A stretch of 64,000 bases of DNA from Gracilibacillus salitolerans. Lineage in GTDB: Bacteria; Bacillota; Bacilli; Bacillales; Amphibacillaceae. Where the stretch lies: the NCBI RefSeq assembly GCF_009650095.1, contig NZ_CP045915.1, positions 1,736,001 to 1,800,000 of the forward strand, in the 5' to 3' direction. Positions 48,704 through 58,254 of this stretch are shown in pieces. Made by a program: the position numbers and the translations under genes. Each line of letters begins with the position of its first letter. Positions within the stretch are counted from its first letter, which is position 1. Under the pieces are notes generated by a model that was not told the origin of the DNA, made no database searches, and worked only from the letters and a program-made list of their open reading frames with translations.

Positions 48704-49639
48704 TTAATCAATTTCTATTGTTTCCGTATATTCTACTTCGTTAACCGGCTCTGTATTGATTATTTCAGATAATCGTTTGACGATGAGTTCTCCCCATTTG
48801 CCTTGATTTTGCGAGATAGTGCTTGTAATTTGTCCATTCTTCACTCCTTCCAGAATAATCGGTAAGTCATCAAACGTTACAGCTGTTTTATCAAAACCAT
48901 GAGCTTTCCATACAGTAATTGCTGCAGGTCCAGCCAGTGAATCTATACCAACAAAACCATCAAAATCAGGGTGAAGATCTACCATTTCTTCAATATTTGT
49001 TAATGTATCAGGTGCCGTTCCGTTACTATAGGCAATTGTTTTTATCGATAAATCAGGATACCTTTCAGCGACAGCTTGTAGTCCTTCTATTCGAAGTCGT
49101 AAATTTTCCATCGTCGGTAATCCACTACTGACAATTAATTCTCCTTTGTAGTCTAAATGTTTTGCTACCGTTTCTCCTAAATGCAGGCCAGCCAAATAAT
49201 TATCTGTTCCAATATAGGTATATCGATTACTTTTCGGTGCATCCGTATCAAAACAAACAACAGGGATGCCTTGGTCTACCGCTTGATTGATAATGGGTGT
49301 TATCGTTTCCGGATCTGTTGCTCCGATGGCAATTCCATCAACCTGTTGTTCGATATATGATTGAAGAATTTCCACTTGATCTTCGGCAGAAGCGATTTTC
49401 GGTGCATCGATAATAACGTTAACACCCAGATCAGCGGCATGTTCACGAGCTGCTTCTGTTACCCTTTCAAAAAAAGGATGTGCAACAGGATAAATGATGG
49501 CAAAAGTATAATTCGAAGATAATTGATCCTCTTCCTTGCTAGTTTCTTCATGTAATACAGGACGATTTGTTCCAGAAAATAAAATATAAATAATACTGCA
49601 TATACTCATTCCAATTATAATAAAAATCCACTTTCGCAT
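48704..49639 (-). CDS. Membrane-anchored sugar-binding protein of a sensory system (XylFII-like)
   Basis: A 311-residue Peripla_BP_4-type protein (YPVAHPFFERVTEAAREHAADLG; GAT-DPETITPIINQAVDQGIPVVCFDTDAP; TYIGTDNYLAG). The N-terminal helix (about 4-22) has no valid lipobox or clear cleavage site, so it is probably a signal anchor. It is the last gene of a leftward operon with a YesN regulator and a LytS/YesM-type kinase. In Clostridium beijerinckii an anchored XylFII presents sugar to LytS, which acts through YesN. The same job is inferred here, for the furanose importer encoded divergently. GAGGGA precedes the ATG. Confidence 0.8.
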   Translation of the reverse strand: MRKWIFIIIGMSICSIIYILFSGTNRPVLHEETSKEEDQLSSNYTFAIIYPVAHPFFERVTEAAREHAADLGVNVIIDAPKIASAEDQVEILQSYIEQQVDGIAIGATDPETITPIINQAVDQGIPVVCFDTDAPKSNRYTYIGTDNYLAGLHLGETVAKHLDYKGELIVSSGLPTMENLRLRIEGLQAVAERYPDLSIKTIAYSNGTAPDTLTNIEEMVDLHPDFDGFVGIDSLAGPAAITVWKAHGFDKTAVTFDDLPIILEGVKNGQITSTISQNQGKWGELIVKRLSEIINTEPVNEVEYTETIEID

Positions 49640-49697
49640 GTCTATCCCTCATTTTAGCTGATACTAGTGATCGAAAAAGTCTTTGTTAACTGATTTG

Positions 49698-49767
49698 GAT
49701 CACGGTGCTAACTTTCGCTAACCATCAGTAGGGGATAAAACCCCCGCTGACGGAAGGCTTACTTTAT
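49698..49767. repeat. Dispersed intergenic element, copy 3, forming the 3' end of a yesN gene
   Basis: On the + strand it starts GATCACGGTGCTAACTTT and ends GGCTTACTTTATA, with the hairpin CCATCAGTAGGGG / CCCCCGCTGACGG. It covers the last codons and stop of the response-regulator gene and most of the gap to the binding-protein gene. Copies 1 and 2 are at 6285 and 18021. Confidence 0.7.
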
Positions 49768-51226
49768 ATTCCTTGGTTGTCATGCCCGTCACTTTTTTGA
49801 AAGTATGGCAGAAGTAATGGGAATCATTGAAACCTACTTTATCAGCAATTTCGTATGTTTTGTGATTGGTTGTTTGTAACAATTCTTTCGCATGGTCCAT
49901 TCTTGTCTTTGTTAAATATTCCGTAATCGTTTGGTCCATTTCTTTACTAAAAATATTACTAAGGTAGGAAGCGCTAATATTGATTTCCTTTGCAATTTCC
50001 TGAAGTGACAAACTAGAGTCATGAAATCGTGTTGCAACTACTTGTTTCACTTGTTGTATCACCGTTCCGTATTTACTGGAATGGTGTTCATGATGAACTA
50101 ATAAAGGATGTAACATTTCTTTCATGAAATCAATCATTTCTTCTTTTGTTCGAACTTGATGGAGAGAATTTTCTAATGGTTCGATCATTTCTTTACAACG
50201 GTTGTCATAATGATCAGATTCCTCAAGATGATGTCGAATTGTAATTGTAAAATCTAGTAGAAAATAATAGAGAAATACATTAGAAAAATCCCGTTTTTGA
50301 TTAATAAAACTAGCATATGTTTGAATAAACGTATCCAGTTGATTTAGTTGCCCGAATTTCAGAAAATGAATGAGTTTTCTTCTATCAAAGGACTGCATTA
50401 ATTCTCTGTGTACGTCCTGATGATCTTGCAGAAAGTTATCAGAGTGTATGGCACGACTGTAACTATAAGCTTCTAACGCATTTTCATACGCTATAGTAAT
50501 ATGTTCGGTCCTTGTTTCAATGGATCCTAATCCGAATAAAAGTGGTTGATGATGTGATGTTAATATCTGTTTAATCTCATGTATTTGTTTTAAGAGCATA
50601 TGCTCCAGATCATGTTTTAAAATGAGGATCGATTTGGTATCTTTTACAAAAAGTAAAGGTTGGTAGCTTGTTAATTTTTGTTTTACTGTTTCTGGATTAT
50701 TTTTAATGACAAGGACAGTGTAATAACTAGCCATTAAATCTACTTGCAGATTTTTGGCCTGGTGGATGATTTCTTCTGTTGATAGTGAACCTTTGCAAAG
50801 TTGCTCATATAGCTCTTCCTTTGTGTCGATACTAGTAAATACTTTTCTTGTCGTTTCCATTTTTGTTTTTACTTTTCGTAAAATAGTTACTAGATCCTGA
50901 CTGCTGACAGGTTTCAGACAATACTCTTCTACTTGTAAACGTATCGCTTGCCTGGCATACTCAAACTCATCATGTCCACTTAAAATAATGATTTTCACAT
51001 GTGGCATTTTTTCCTTTAATATTCTTGATAGCGTCAAACCATCCATGAAGGGCATTTTAATATCAGTAATCACAATATCTGGTTGATGTTTCTCAATTAG
51101 TGGTAGTGCCACTTCTCCATCAGACGCATCTCCACAATAGGTAAATCCTTCGTTTTCCCAATCAATTTTTTGGGCAATACCCCGTCGGATCACTGCCTCA
51201 TCATCAACTAAAAATACTTTTTTCAA
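49718..51226 (-). CDS. YesN-type response regulator with AraC DNA-binding domain
   Basis: A 502-residue regulator: receiver domain with LVDDE and phospho-acceptor D55 (IVITDIKM), middle region, and C-terminal AraC HTH (about 400-495) with SASYLSNIFSKEMDQTITEYL and NDSHYFCHTFKKVTGMTTKEY. The final residues VSLPSAGVLSPTDG are encoded by repeat copy 3, so the natural C-terminus was replaced. The start is TTG 51226 after AAGGGG, two bases beyond the kinase stop. It should activate the divergent importer promoter. Confidence 0.93.
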   Translation of the reverse strand: MKKVFLVDDEAVIRRGIAQKIDWENEGFTYCGDASDGEVALPLIEKHQPDIVITDIKMPFMDGLTLSRILKEKMPHVKIIILSGHDEFEYARQAIRLQVEEYCLKPVSSQDLVTILRKVKTKMETTRKVFTSIDTKEELYEQLCKGSLSTEEIIHQAKNLQVDLMASYYTVLVIKNNPETVKQKLTSYQPLLFVKDTKSILILKHDLEHMLLKQIHEIKQILTSHHQPLLFGLGSIETRTEHITIAYENALEAYSYSRAIHSDNFLQDHQDVHRELMQSFDRRKLIHFLKFGQLNQLDTFIQTYASFINQKRDFSNVFLYYFLLDFTITIRHHLEESDHYDNRCKEMIEPLENSLHQVRTKEEMIDFMKEMLHPLLVHHEHHSSKYGTVIQQVKQVVATRFHDSSLSLQEIAKEINISASYLSNIFSKEMDQTITEYLTKTRMDHAKELLQTTNHKTYEIADKVGFNDSHYFCHTFKKVTGMTTKEYKVSLPSAGVLSPTDG

Positions 51227-51228
51227 TT

Positions 51229-52962
51229 TTATTCGCCCCTTTTTGGAATTGTGATCGTTACTCTTGTACCAGAGCCTTTCCAGCTATTTATCTTTAATCC
51301 ATAGTCTTTTCCGTAATATAACTGTATTCGTTGTTGTACGTTAATAAGTCCGAATCCATTTTTGGAATCTGGAACTACTTCGCCGGAGATTAAGTGATTT
51401 CTTACCTTTTGTAATCTTGCTTCATCCATTCCAATACCATTATCGATAACTTCAAAACGAATCTTATCTTCATCCTCTAATGTTCCGATAATCCGTAAAA
51501 ATCCCATGCCGCGTTTATTTTTTATGCCATGGTAAATAGCATTTTCCACTATTGGTTGTAATAATAGCTTTAAAATATGATAACGGTAAAGGTCCTGATC
51601 CACATCTACCGTTACATCTAAAATGTCTTCATATCTTGTCTGTTGAATATATAAATAACTATCTATATGGGACATTTCATCTGCAATAGTGATCCAGTCT
51701 TTGCCTTTATTGAGTGAGATTCTACTATATTGTGATAATGCTTTTGTTATATCAATAACAGATTCATGTTGTTTTGCTTCAGCTAACCAGACGATAGTAT
51801 CTAGTGTGTTATATAAAAAATGAGGATTAATTTGTGCTTGCATCGTACGAAATTCTGCAGCTTTCAGTTTCTTTTGCTCTTCAATACTTAGATCTAAAAG
51901 CGATCTTATTTTTGAAATCATTTGATTGAAGCTATGGCCTAAGGTTGCAATTTCATCTTCTCCAACTGGATTTACCTTTGCTTTAAGATTTCCCTCGGCA
52001 GCCTGAGTCATTTTTGTTTTTAATATTCGTATCGGTAATATTAACTTGTTAGAAATAAACATATAAAGTCCAATAATGAAAATAATACTGCTGATTACTG
52101 TTAAAAAGATTAAGGTTCGAATGTCGTTACTATCTTTCATGATTTCGCGGATTGGCGCCTGACCGATGACTTTCCAGTCTGTCATTTTCGATGTTTCATA
52201 TACATAAAACATGCCATCTTCTGTGTAATAGCCCTGTTCCTTATCAGAAATGCGTTCCAAATCGAAATAAACATGGTCTGCAGAGTGAGGTTGTTTTTGT
52301 TGAAAAAAGATATCACGATCGTTCGAAGTTATAAAAAAGGAACTGCTCTCCGTTAAATTGACATCGTCCAGAACCGAGGTGATCGCAGAAGCATCAATCG
52401 TTATTTTCAACATACCGATGACAGAATCCGTTATATCCCAAACAATAGCATTTGTTATCACTAGAGTAGGGAAACCATTTTGATAGATTATTTCCATTCT
52501 TGATTGTGTAGGATCTTCTGCTAACCATTCCTCTATTTCTATATCATTTCGTTGATAAACACCTCTGGTATTGCTGATTGTTTTACCTTCTGCATTCATA
52601 ATTTGGATGTCAAAAATATCTTCACCTGATAAATAACTTTTTTGGTAAAAATCAAACAAACTTAGAATTTCTTTGGCTTCATCGTAGGTTTCTTCTTGGT
52701 GAAGCAAGAATTGAACGGTACTTTGCTGTTTTCCTATTTCGTTAAAACGATGAATGTCCTGAAAAAGGACATCGATTTCTCGAGTTATTTGACTAGTTTT
52801 GATTTGTGCCAAGCTGTATGCTCGTTCTGAAACAATATTAGAAGATTTTATATAAGATATGAATCCGATGAAAACTAATGGAAAGACTGTTAATAGAACA
52901 AACATAACCAGCATTTTAATACGTAAGCTTTTGTCTAACCAATTGAACCAATTCCATTGCAT
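51229..52962 (-). CDS. LytS/YesM-type sensor histidine kinase
   Basis: A 577-residue kinase. TM1 (about 15-35), an extracellular Cache-like sensor domain, TM2 (about 275-297) and a HAMP domain (about 300-350; LPIRILKTKMTQAAEGNLKAKV) come first. The phospho-acceptor H381 lies in QAQINPHFLYN, and the ATPase has IIENAIYHGIKNK and DNGIGMD. AAGGGATG precedes the ATG. It is encoded with a YesN regulator, an anchored binding protein and a HAMP protein, suggesting a multi-component sensor. Confidence 0.93.
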   Translation of the reverse strand: MQWNWFNWLDKSLRIKMLVMFVLLTVFPLVFIGFISYIKSSNIVSERAYSLAQIKTSQITREIDVLFQDIHRFNEIGKQQSTVQFLLHQEETYDEAKEILSLFDFYQKSYLSGEDIFDIQIMNAEGKTISNTRGVYQRNDIEIEEWLAEDPTQSRMEIIYQNGFPTLVITNAIVWDITDSVIGMLKITIDASAITSVLDDVNLTESSSFFITSNDRDIFFQQKQPHSADHVYFDLERISDKEQGYYTEDGMFYVYETSKMTDWKVIGQAPIREIMKDSNDIRTLIFLTVISSIIFIIGLYMFISNKLILPIRILKTKMTQAAEGNLKAKVNPVGEDEIATLGHSFNQMISKIRSLLDLSIEEQKKLKAAEFRTMQAQINPHFLYNTLDTIVWLAEAKQHESVIDITKALSQYSRISLNKGKDWITIADEMSHIDSYLYIQQTRYEDILDVTVDVDQDLYRYHILKLLLQPIVENAIYHGIKNKRGMGFLRIIGTLEDEDKIRFEVIDNGIGMDEARLQKVRNHLISGEVVPDSKNGFGLINVQQRIQLYYGKDYGLKINSWKGSGTRVTITIPKRGE

Positions 52963-52986
52963 GGTATATCATCCCTTGGGTAGTAG

Positions 52987-54228
52987 TTAAATGGTAAATT
53001 GTCTTAATTGCTGTTGTAATTGATCTAAATATGCAAGTTGCTTATCAGAGTTCTCGGCAATTTCTTCGATGGTAGTAAGTTGTTCTTCGCCTAGTGCCCC
53101 GATCACTTCCATATTTGCAAAGCATGTAGTGATTTGTGTTTTAAACTCCTCCATATTTTTCTGTAGTTGACTGATCATGGTGATAGTAATAGAAGTGTGT
53201 TCATGGATGAGATCGTGTTCTTCTGGAAGAGTATCTAATTGTTTTTGAAAGCTTAGTTGTTTCTCTAATAATCTCTCATTCTCTCGTTGTAACTGTTGCA
53301 ATTGTATGTGTTGTTGTTGTAAGTCGCGGGTGATGAATTGACTAGTAGATGTCATTTGTTCACCAGCAGTCAAATTTTCTTCTGTACTTTGATGAATTTG
53401 TCGAGAGGTGTGGATAATTTCATTACTTGTTCGATGTACTTGACTAATAATATGTTTTAAATAATTCGTCATCAAATGAAAGCCATTATATAGATCATCT
53501 ATTTCGTTAGTTGCTGTTACTGGATTAATCAGAACATTTAAATTTCCTTTTGCAATTTCTTTTGCGTGGTTTTGTAAAGAATAGATCGGTTTTAACATGT
53601 ATTTTGATGCAATCCAGATAATGAAGAAGGTAATCATTACTAATAATATGTAGACTGTAATACTTATAACGATATCACGATTAATTTTTTCTTTTATCAC
53701 TTCTTTTTGTATTTCACTTTCTTGTAAGGTATTTTGCAGTAATGTTTGGACATGATCATTAATTAATCCAGATGCAATACCAATATACTCTTGTGTCGTA
53801 TATTTTTCTTCAGCTGGTACATTAAATTTAATTTGATGACCAAGCAGGTCGACATATTCAGTAGTTGTTTCTAGAATTGTCCTGACCTCTTCTATTTCGT
53901 TTGTAAAAGGTTGTGCCATTTCTTTATTTGCTACAGTATTTAGATGCTCCTCCATTTGGGATAAAATTTGATATTGTCTTCCATCTTCAAAATATACTTT
54001 GCCATAAACAATATCTCGAATTTCTTCTTCTAACTGTTCTCTTAACTCCCCGTGAATCGAATTAGTTAAGTGGATGGTTTCCGTCATTTCGTTATATTGC
54101 TTGATATAGCTGATAAAAAAGAAGAGCTGTACAAGCTGTATAAGACCAAACCATACAAAAAGCAACACAAATAAAACAAGAAATTTTGAGCGAATCGATA
54201 ATTTGCGAAACTTTGTAAACGTATTCAT
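52987..54228 (-). CDS. Kinase-less HAMP and coiled-coil membrane protein
   Basis: A 413-residue protein with TM1 (about 16-40), an extracellular helical sensor region, TM2 (about 185-207) and a HAMP domain (about 208-262; KPIYSLQNHAKEIAKGNLNVLI). A long Gln/Glu-rich cytoplasmic coiled coil follows. It resembles a chemoreceptor in layout, but the conserved hairpin-tip motif of MCPs (GRGFAVVA-type) is absent and there is no kinase domain. It is the first gene of the leftward sensory operon, 24 bases before the kinase gene. A signalling accessory role is inferred. AGGAG precedes the ATG. Confidence 0.75.
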   Translation of the reverse strand: MNTFTKFRKLSIRSKFLVLFVLLFVWFGLIQLVQLFFFISYIKQYNEMTETIHLTNSIHGELREQLEEEIRDIVYGKVYFEDGRQYQILSQMEEHLNTVANKEMAQPFTNEIEEVRTILETTTEYVDLLGHQIKFNVPAEEKYTTQEYIGIASGLINDHVQTLLQNTLQESEIQKEVIKEKINRDIVISITVYILLVMITFFIIWIASKYMLKPIYSLQNHAKEIAKGNLNVLINPVTATNEIDDLYNGFHLMTNYLKHIISQVHRTSNEIIHTSRQIHQSTEENLTAGEQMTSTSQFITRDLQQQHIQLQQLQRENERLLEKQLSFQKQLDTLPEEHDLIHEHTSITITMISQLQKNMEEFKTQITTCFANMEVIGALGEEQLTTIEEIAENSDKQLAYLDQLQQQLRQFTI

Positions 54229-54463
54229 TTTTAATCTACTCCTAACTGATGGAATATATGTAGAGGATACGCTCGTTGTGTATTTCAGATGTACTTGATA
54301 CTGACAAAGACTTTCATATAGTTTAACTTATTAGAACAAGTTTCTATAGTCTATTGTACGCATTTTAAAAAATAATACAATTTTAGTTAAAAAAATTGCA
54401 CTAAATAAAGGGAACTTAATAAATATTTAATTTTTTACAAAAAAAATTCTATTACATCTAATT

Positions 54464-54477
54464 TGGAAGCGTTTTAA
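54464..54477 (+). promoter_or_regulatory. cre-like box upstream of the furanose importer
   Basis: TGGAAGCGTTTTAA matches cre at 12 of 14 positions, 54 bases before the binding-protein ATG. The 54229-54530 gap must hold both divergent promoters and the YesN binding sites, but no certain boxes could be assigned. Confidence 0.45.
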
Positions 54478-54530
54478 AATGAAGCTATACCAACATTTTT
54501 TGGTATAGAAAAAAGGGAGGTTATACGAAC

Positions 54531-55610
54531 ATGAAGAAAATTTTAGAAGCTAAGGGGTTATTAGTTTTATTATTTGCTCTTTTATTACTATTAGCAGCTT
54601 GTGGTTCTGCAGACGAAAGTGGAGGAAATGATGACGCTGCTGGTGACAACTCGGAACAAACAGAGGAAGAAAATGACGCAGAAGAGTCACATAGTGATTC
54701 AGGAGAAGAAAGTAATGACCAAGCAGGCGAAAAACTAGTGATCGGCTTTTCACAAGTGGGGGCAGAGAGTGAATGGCGTACTGCAAACACGAAATCGATC
54801 CAAGATGCAATAAAAGATGCTGGTCACGAGCTGAAATTCTCTGATGCTCAGCAAAAACAAGAAAACCAGATTAAAGCAATTCGTTCTTTTATTACACAAA
54901 AAGTAGATGCGATTGTTTTCTCTCCAGTAGTTGAAACTGGATTTGAAACGGTACTTCAAGAGGCAAAAGACGCTGATATTCCAGTGTTTCTAGCTGACCG
55001 TGCTGTGGATGTTGAAGATGATTCTTTATGGGTTACCTTCCTAGGCTCTGATTTTGTAGAAGAAGGACGTAAAGCAGGGGATTGGTTATTGGAAGAGATG
55101 GCAGACGAAGAAGGACCAGTCAATATCGTAGAATTACAAGGTACAGTAGGTTCTGCACCTGCAATTGACCGTAAAGAAGGTTTTGAAGAAATTATTGGTC
55201 AAGAAGACAAATTTGAAATTACCAAATCACAAACAGGTGACTTTACAAGAGCAAAAGGTAAAGAAGTAATGGAAGCATTCTTAAAATCAGATGGCGAAAA
55301 CATTGATGTACTGTATTCACATAATGATGATATGGCAATTGGTGCAATTCAAGCAATTGAAGAATATGGATTAAAGCCAGCGGAAGACATCAAAATTATT
55401 GGTGTGGATGCTGTAAAAGGTGCTTTCGAGGCAATGGCAGATGGAAAAATGAACGTAACGATCGAATGTAATCCATTGTTTGGACCGCAATTAGTAGAAT
55501 TAATGGAACAGCATTTTGCTGGAGAAGAATTAGACAAACGTATCGCAGTAGAAGAAAGCATGTACACGATGGATCAAGCAGATGAACTATTACCAACACG
55601 TGAATATTAA
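54531..55610 (+). CDS. ytfQ: YtfQ-like galactofuranose/arabinofuranose-binding lipoprotein
   Basis: A 359-residue Peripla_BP_4 protein. The signal peptide ends in lipobox LLAAC (C24) and an acidic linker follows. The core resembles E. coli YtfQ closely: IGFSQVGAESEWR, QQKQENQIKAIRSF, VELQGTVGSAPAIDRKEGF, SQTGDFTRAKGKEVMEAF and HNDDMAIGAIQAI. YtfQ binds galactofuranose, and related proteins serve L-arabinose, so a furanose ligand fits the arabinan/galactan setting. GGGAGGT precedes the ATG. The ATPase and two permease genes follow. Confidence 0.92.
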   Translation: MKKILEAKGLLVLLFALLLLLAACGSADESGGNDDAAGDNSEQTEEENDAEESHSDSGEESNDQAGEKLVIGFSQVGAESEWRTANTKSIQDAIKDAGHELKFSDAQQKQENQIKAIRSFITQKVDAIVFSPVVETGFETVLQEAKDADIPVFLADRAVDVEDDSLWVTFLGSDFVEEGRKAGDWLLEEMADEEGPVNIVELQGTVGSAPAIDRKEGFEEIIGQEDKFEITKSQTGDFTRAKGKEVMEAFLKSDGENIDVLYSHNDDMAIGAIQAIEEYGLKPAEDIKIIGVDAVKGAFEAMADGKMNVTIECNPLFGPQLVELMEQHFAGEELDKRIAVEESMYTMDQADELLPTREY

Positions 55611-55694
55611 GAAATAGAGATAAAGCAATGAAGTAGCCTAAAGCAACGCTGACTTGCTTTAGGCTAAATGAATGGTAAGAGGGAGGTAGACAAC

Positions 55695-57209
55695 TTGTCT
55701 GAACAACAACCGAGATTAGTAATGGGAAATATCGTGAAAGAGTTTCCAGGTGTTAAAGCTCTTTCCAATGTACAACTTTCACTCTATTCCGGTGAAGTTC
55801 ACGCCTTAATGGGTGAGAATGGTGCTGGAAAGTCAACATTAATTAAAGTTTTAACGGGTGTTTATTCGATTGATCAAGGATCCGTAACTCTTGAAGGGAA
55901 GCCTGTTCATATTAATAGTCCGTTAGAAGCACAGGAACAAGGGATAAGTACCGTGTACCAAGAAGTGAATCTATGTTCCAATCTTTCGGTAACCGAAAAT
56001 ATTTTTATTGGTCGAGAAATAAAAAAATACGGCAGGTTGGCTTGGAAAGAAATGCATCAACGTGCAGAAAAATTATTAGAAAAATTACAGCTTAAGATTG
56101 ATGTGACGAAACTATTATCCTCCTATTCAGTAGCTGTTCAACAAATGGTCGCAATAGCACGTGCTCTTAATGTATCTGCCAAAATACTAATCTTAGATGA
56201 GCCGACATCTAGTTTGGATCGCGATGAAGTGCAGCATCTTTTTGCAGTCATGAGACAATTGAAAAAAGAAGGGCTTGCAATAGTATTTGTTAGTCACTTT
56301 TTAGATCAAATCTATGAGATTACCGATCGCTTAACTGTTTTGCGGAATGGCGAATGGATTGGTGAGTATAAAACGAAGGAAATGGATCGTATGGAGCTTG
56401 TTTCGAAAATGATTGGTAAAGAGTTACAGGAGATGGAGGATATTTCTTCCAAAAACGCAGTGAATCAAGAAAAGATTCCCGAATCTTTTCTAAAGGCTGA
56501 CGAGGTTGGATTAAAAGGAAAAATTGAGCCATTTGATCTGGTAATGCGAAAAGGTGAAATCGTGGGGATTGCAGGGCTATTAGGTTCAGGGCGAACAGAG
56601 ATGGCGCGTGTTTTATTTGGAGCAGATAAAGCAGATAAAGGGAAAATGGAAGTAAACGGAGAGGAAGTCAACTTTTCTTCACCAAGAAATGCCATTTTAA
56701 AGAACATTGGTTTTTGTTCGGAAAATCGAAAATCTGAAGGAATCATTCCTGAATTAACTGTACGGGAAAATATGATTCTTGCCATCCAGAGTATCTACGG
56801 CTGGTTTAATTATCTATCAAAAACGAAACAAATCAAAATTGCTGAAGAATATATTGAATTATTAAATATTAATCCAGCTAATCCAGAACATCTAATAAAA
56901 AATTTAAGTGGTGGTAATCAACAAAAAGTCATGCTTGCAAGATGGCTGATAACCAATCCGACATTACTAATATTAGATGAACCAACTCGGGGTATTGATA
57001 TTGGTGCGAAGACGGAAATTATGAAATTAATGACACGGCTTAGTAAAGAACATAAGTCGATTTTATTCATTTCATCTGAAATAGAAGAGATATTGAGAAC
57101 GTGTAACCGAATTGCAGTACTTCGAGATAGAAAGAAAGTAAAAGAGTTTTATAACGATAAAGAGTTAACACAACAGGATTTAATGAAAGAAATGGCCGGG
57201 GGAATGTAA
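55695..57209 (+). CDS. ytfR: Sugar ABC transporter ATPase, YtfR-like
   Basis: A 504-residue protein with two fused nucleotide-binding domains, as in RbsA/XylG/YtfR. The first has a full Walker A GENGAGKST and Walker B ILILDEPTSSLD; the second has the degenerate GLLGSGRTE and LSGGNQQKVMLARWL with LLILDEPTRGID. The start is set at TTG 55695 because GGGAGGT (55681-55687) lies seven bases before it; ATG 55668 would place that site inside the gene. It energises the furanose importer. Confidence 0.93.
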   Translation: MSEQQPRLVMGNIVKEFPGVKALSNVQLSLYSGEVHALMGENGAGKSTLIKVLTGVYSIDQGSVTLEGKPVHINSPLEAQEQGISTVYQEVNLCSNLSVTENIFIGREIKKYGRLAWKEMHQRAEKLLEKLQLKIDVTKLLSSYSVAVQQMVAIARALNVSAKILILDEPTSSLDRDEVQHLFAVMRQLKKEGLAIVFVSHFLDQIYEITDRLTVLRNGEWIGEYKTKEMDRMELVSKMIGKELQEMEDISSKNAVNQEKIPESFLKADEVGLKGKIEPFDLVMRKGEIVGIAGLLGSGRTEMARVLFGADKADKGKMEVNGEEVNFSSPRNAILKNIGFCSENRKSEGIIPELTVRENMILAIQSIYGWFNYLSKTKQIKIAEEYIELLNINPANPEHLIKNLSGGNQQKVMLARWLITNPTLLILDEPTRGIDIGAKTEIMKLMTRLSKEHKSILFISSEIEEILRTCNRIAVLRDRKKVKEFYNDKELTQQDLMKEMAGGM

Positions 57210-57210
57210 A

Positions 57211-58254
57211 ATGATCAAATCTATGTTGAAATCAAGACTATTTTGGCCAATTATCGTATTATTGCTTATTTTGATGATCAATTTATTTGTTGATAGTAGC
57301 TTCTTTTCCATAGAAGTGCGAAATGGCCATTTAACAGGAAGCCTTATTGATATTTTAAATCGTGGTGCACCGTTAATGCTGATTTCAATAGGAATGACAT
57401 TAGTGATTGCGACAAAAGGAATTGATTTAAGTGTAGGTTCTGTGATTGCAATGTCCGGAGCGATAGGTGCAATGACAGTTGCCAGTACAGATGGTACAGG
57501 GTTAGTACCATTATTTATGGCGATTGGTTTGTCATTATTAATTTGTACATTAGTAGGTAGCTGGAATGGTCTGCTTGTTTCAAGGATTGGTGTACAGCCG
57601 ATAGTGGCGACATTAATATTAATGGTTGCAGGAAGAGGGGTTGCCCAACTGATCACAGGTGGTCAAATCACAACCGTATATTATGATCCTTATTCTTATA
57701 TTGGTGGTGGCTATTTATTGGCATTACCTTTTTCCGTTTTTATTGTAGCTTTTGTTTTCTTTGTTGCAGTCTTATTAACGAGAAAAACAGCACTTGGGCT
57801 TTTTATAGAAGCAGTTGGCTCAAATCCTGATGCAAGTCGATTAGCTGGGATAAATTCGAAAAATATTATGCTCATGGTCTATATGTTTTCCGGTTTTTGT
57901 GCAGGAGTTGGCGGTTTAATTTTATCATCTAACGTAATGAGCGCAGATGGAAACAATGCTGGATTATGGTTTGAACTAGATGCTATTTTAGCTGTTGTAA
58001 TTGGTGGTACGTCCTTAATGGGTGGACGTTTTTATTTAATGGGAACTGTTATGGGAGCATTGATCATCCAAAGCTTAACTACTACGATTTATTCAATTGG
58101 TGTCCCGGCAGAAACAAATTTAGTAGTAAAAGCGATAGTAGTTTTGGTTGTTTGTTTATTACAATCACCGGAATTCCGCCGAAAAGTATTTGGTTTTGGT
58201 AAGGTAAAACGAACAGGAGAACAAAAAGAAAGGGAGGGTGTGACATTATCATGA
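57211..58254 (+). CDS. ytfT: Sugar ABC transporter permease, YtfT-like
   Basis: A 347-residue permease of the BPD_transp_2 (RbsC) type with about nine or ten helices. GMTLVIATKGIDLSVGSVIAMSGAIGA and the late GGTSLMGGRFYLMGTVMGALI are the family hallmarks. It starts one base after the ATPase stop and overlaps the next permease by four bases, so the core is translated as a unit. Confidence 0.92.
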   Translation: MIKSMLKSRLFWPIIVLLLILMINLFVDSSFFSIEVRNGHLTGSLIDILNRGAPLMLISIGMTLVIATKGIDLSVGSVIAMSGAIGAMTVASTDGTGLVPLFMAIGLSLLICTLVGSWNGLLVSRIGVQPIVATLILMVAGRGVAQLITGGQITTVYYDPYSYIGGGYLLALPFSVFIVAFVFFVAVLLTRKTALGLFIEAVGSNPDASRLAGINSKNIMLMVYMFSGFCAGVGGLILSSNVMSADGNNAGLWFELDAILAVVIGGTSLMGGRFYLMGTVMGALIIQSLTTTIYSIGVPAETNLVVKAIVVLVVCLLQSPEFRRKVFGFGKVKRTGEQKEREGVTLS

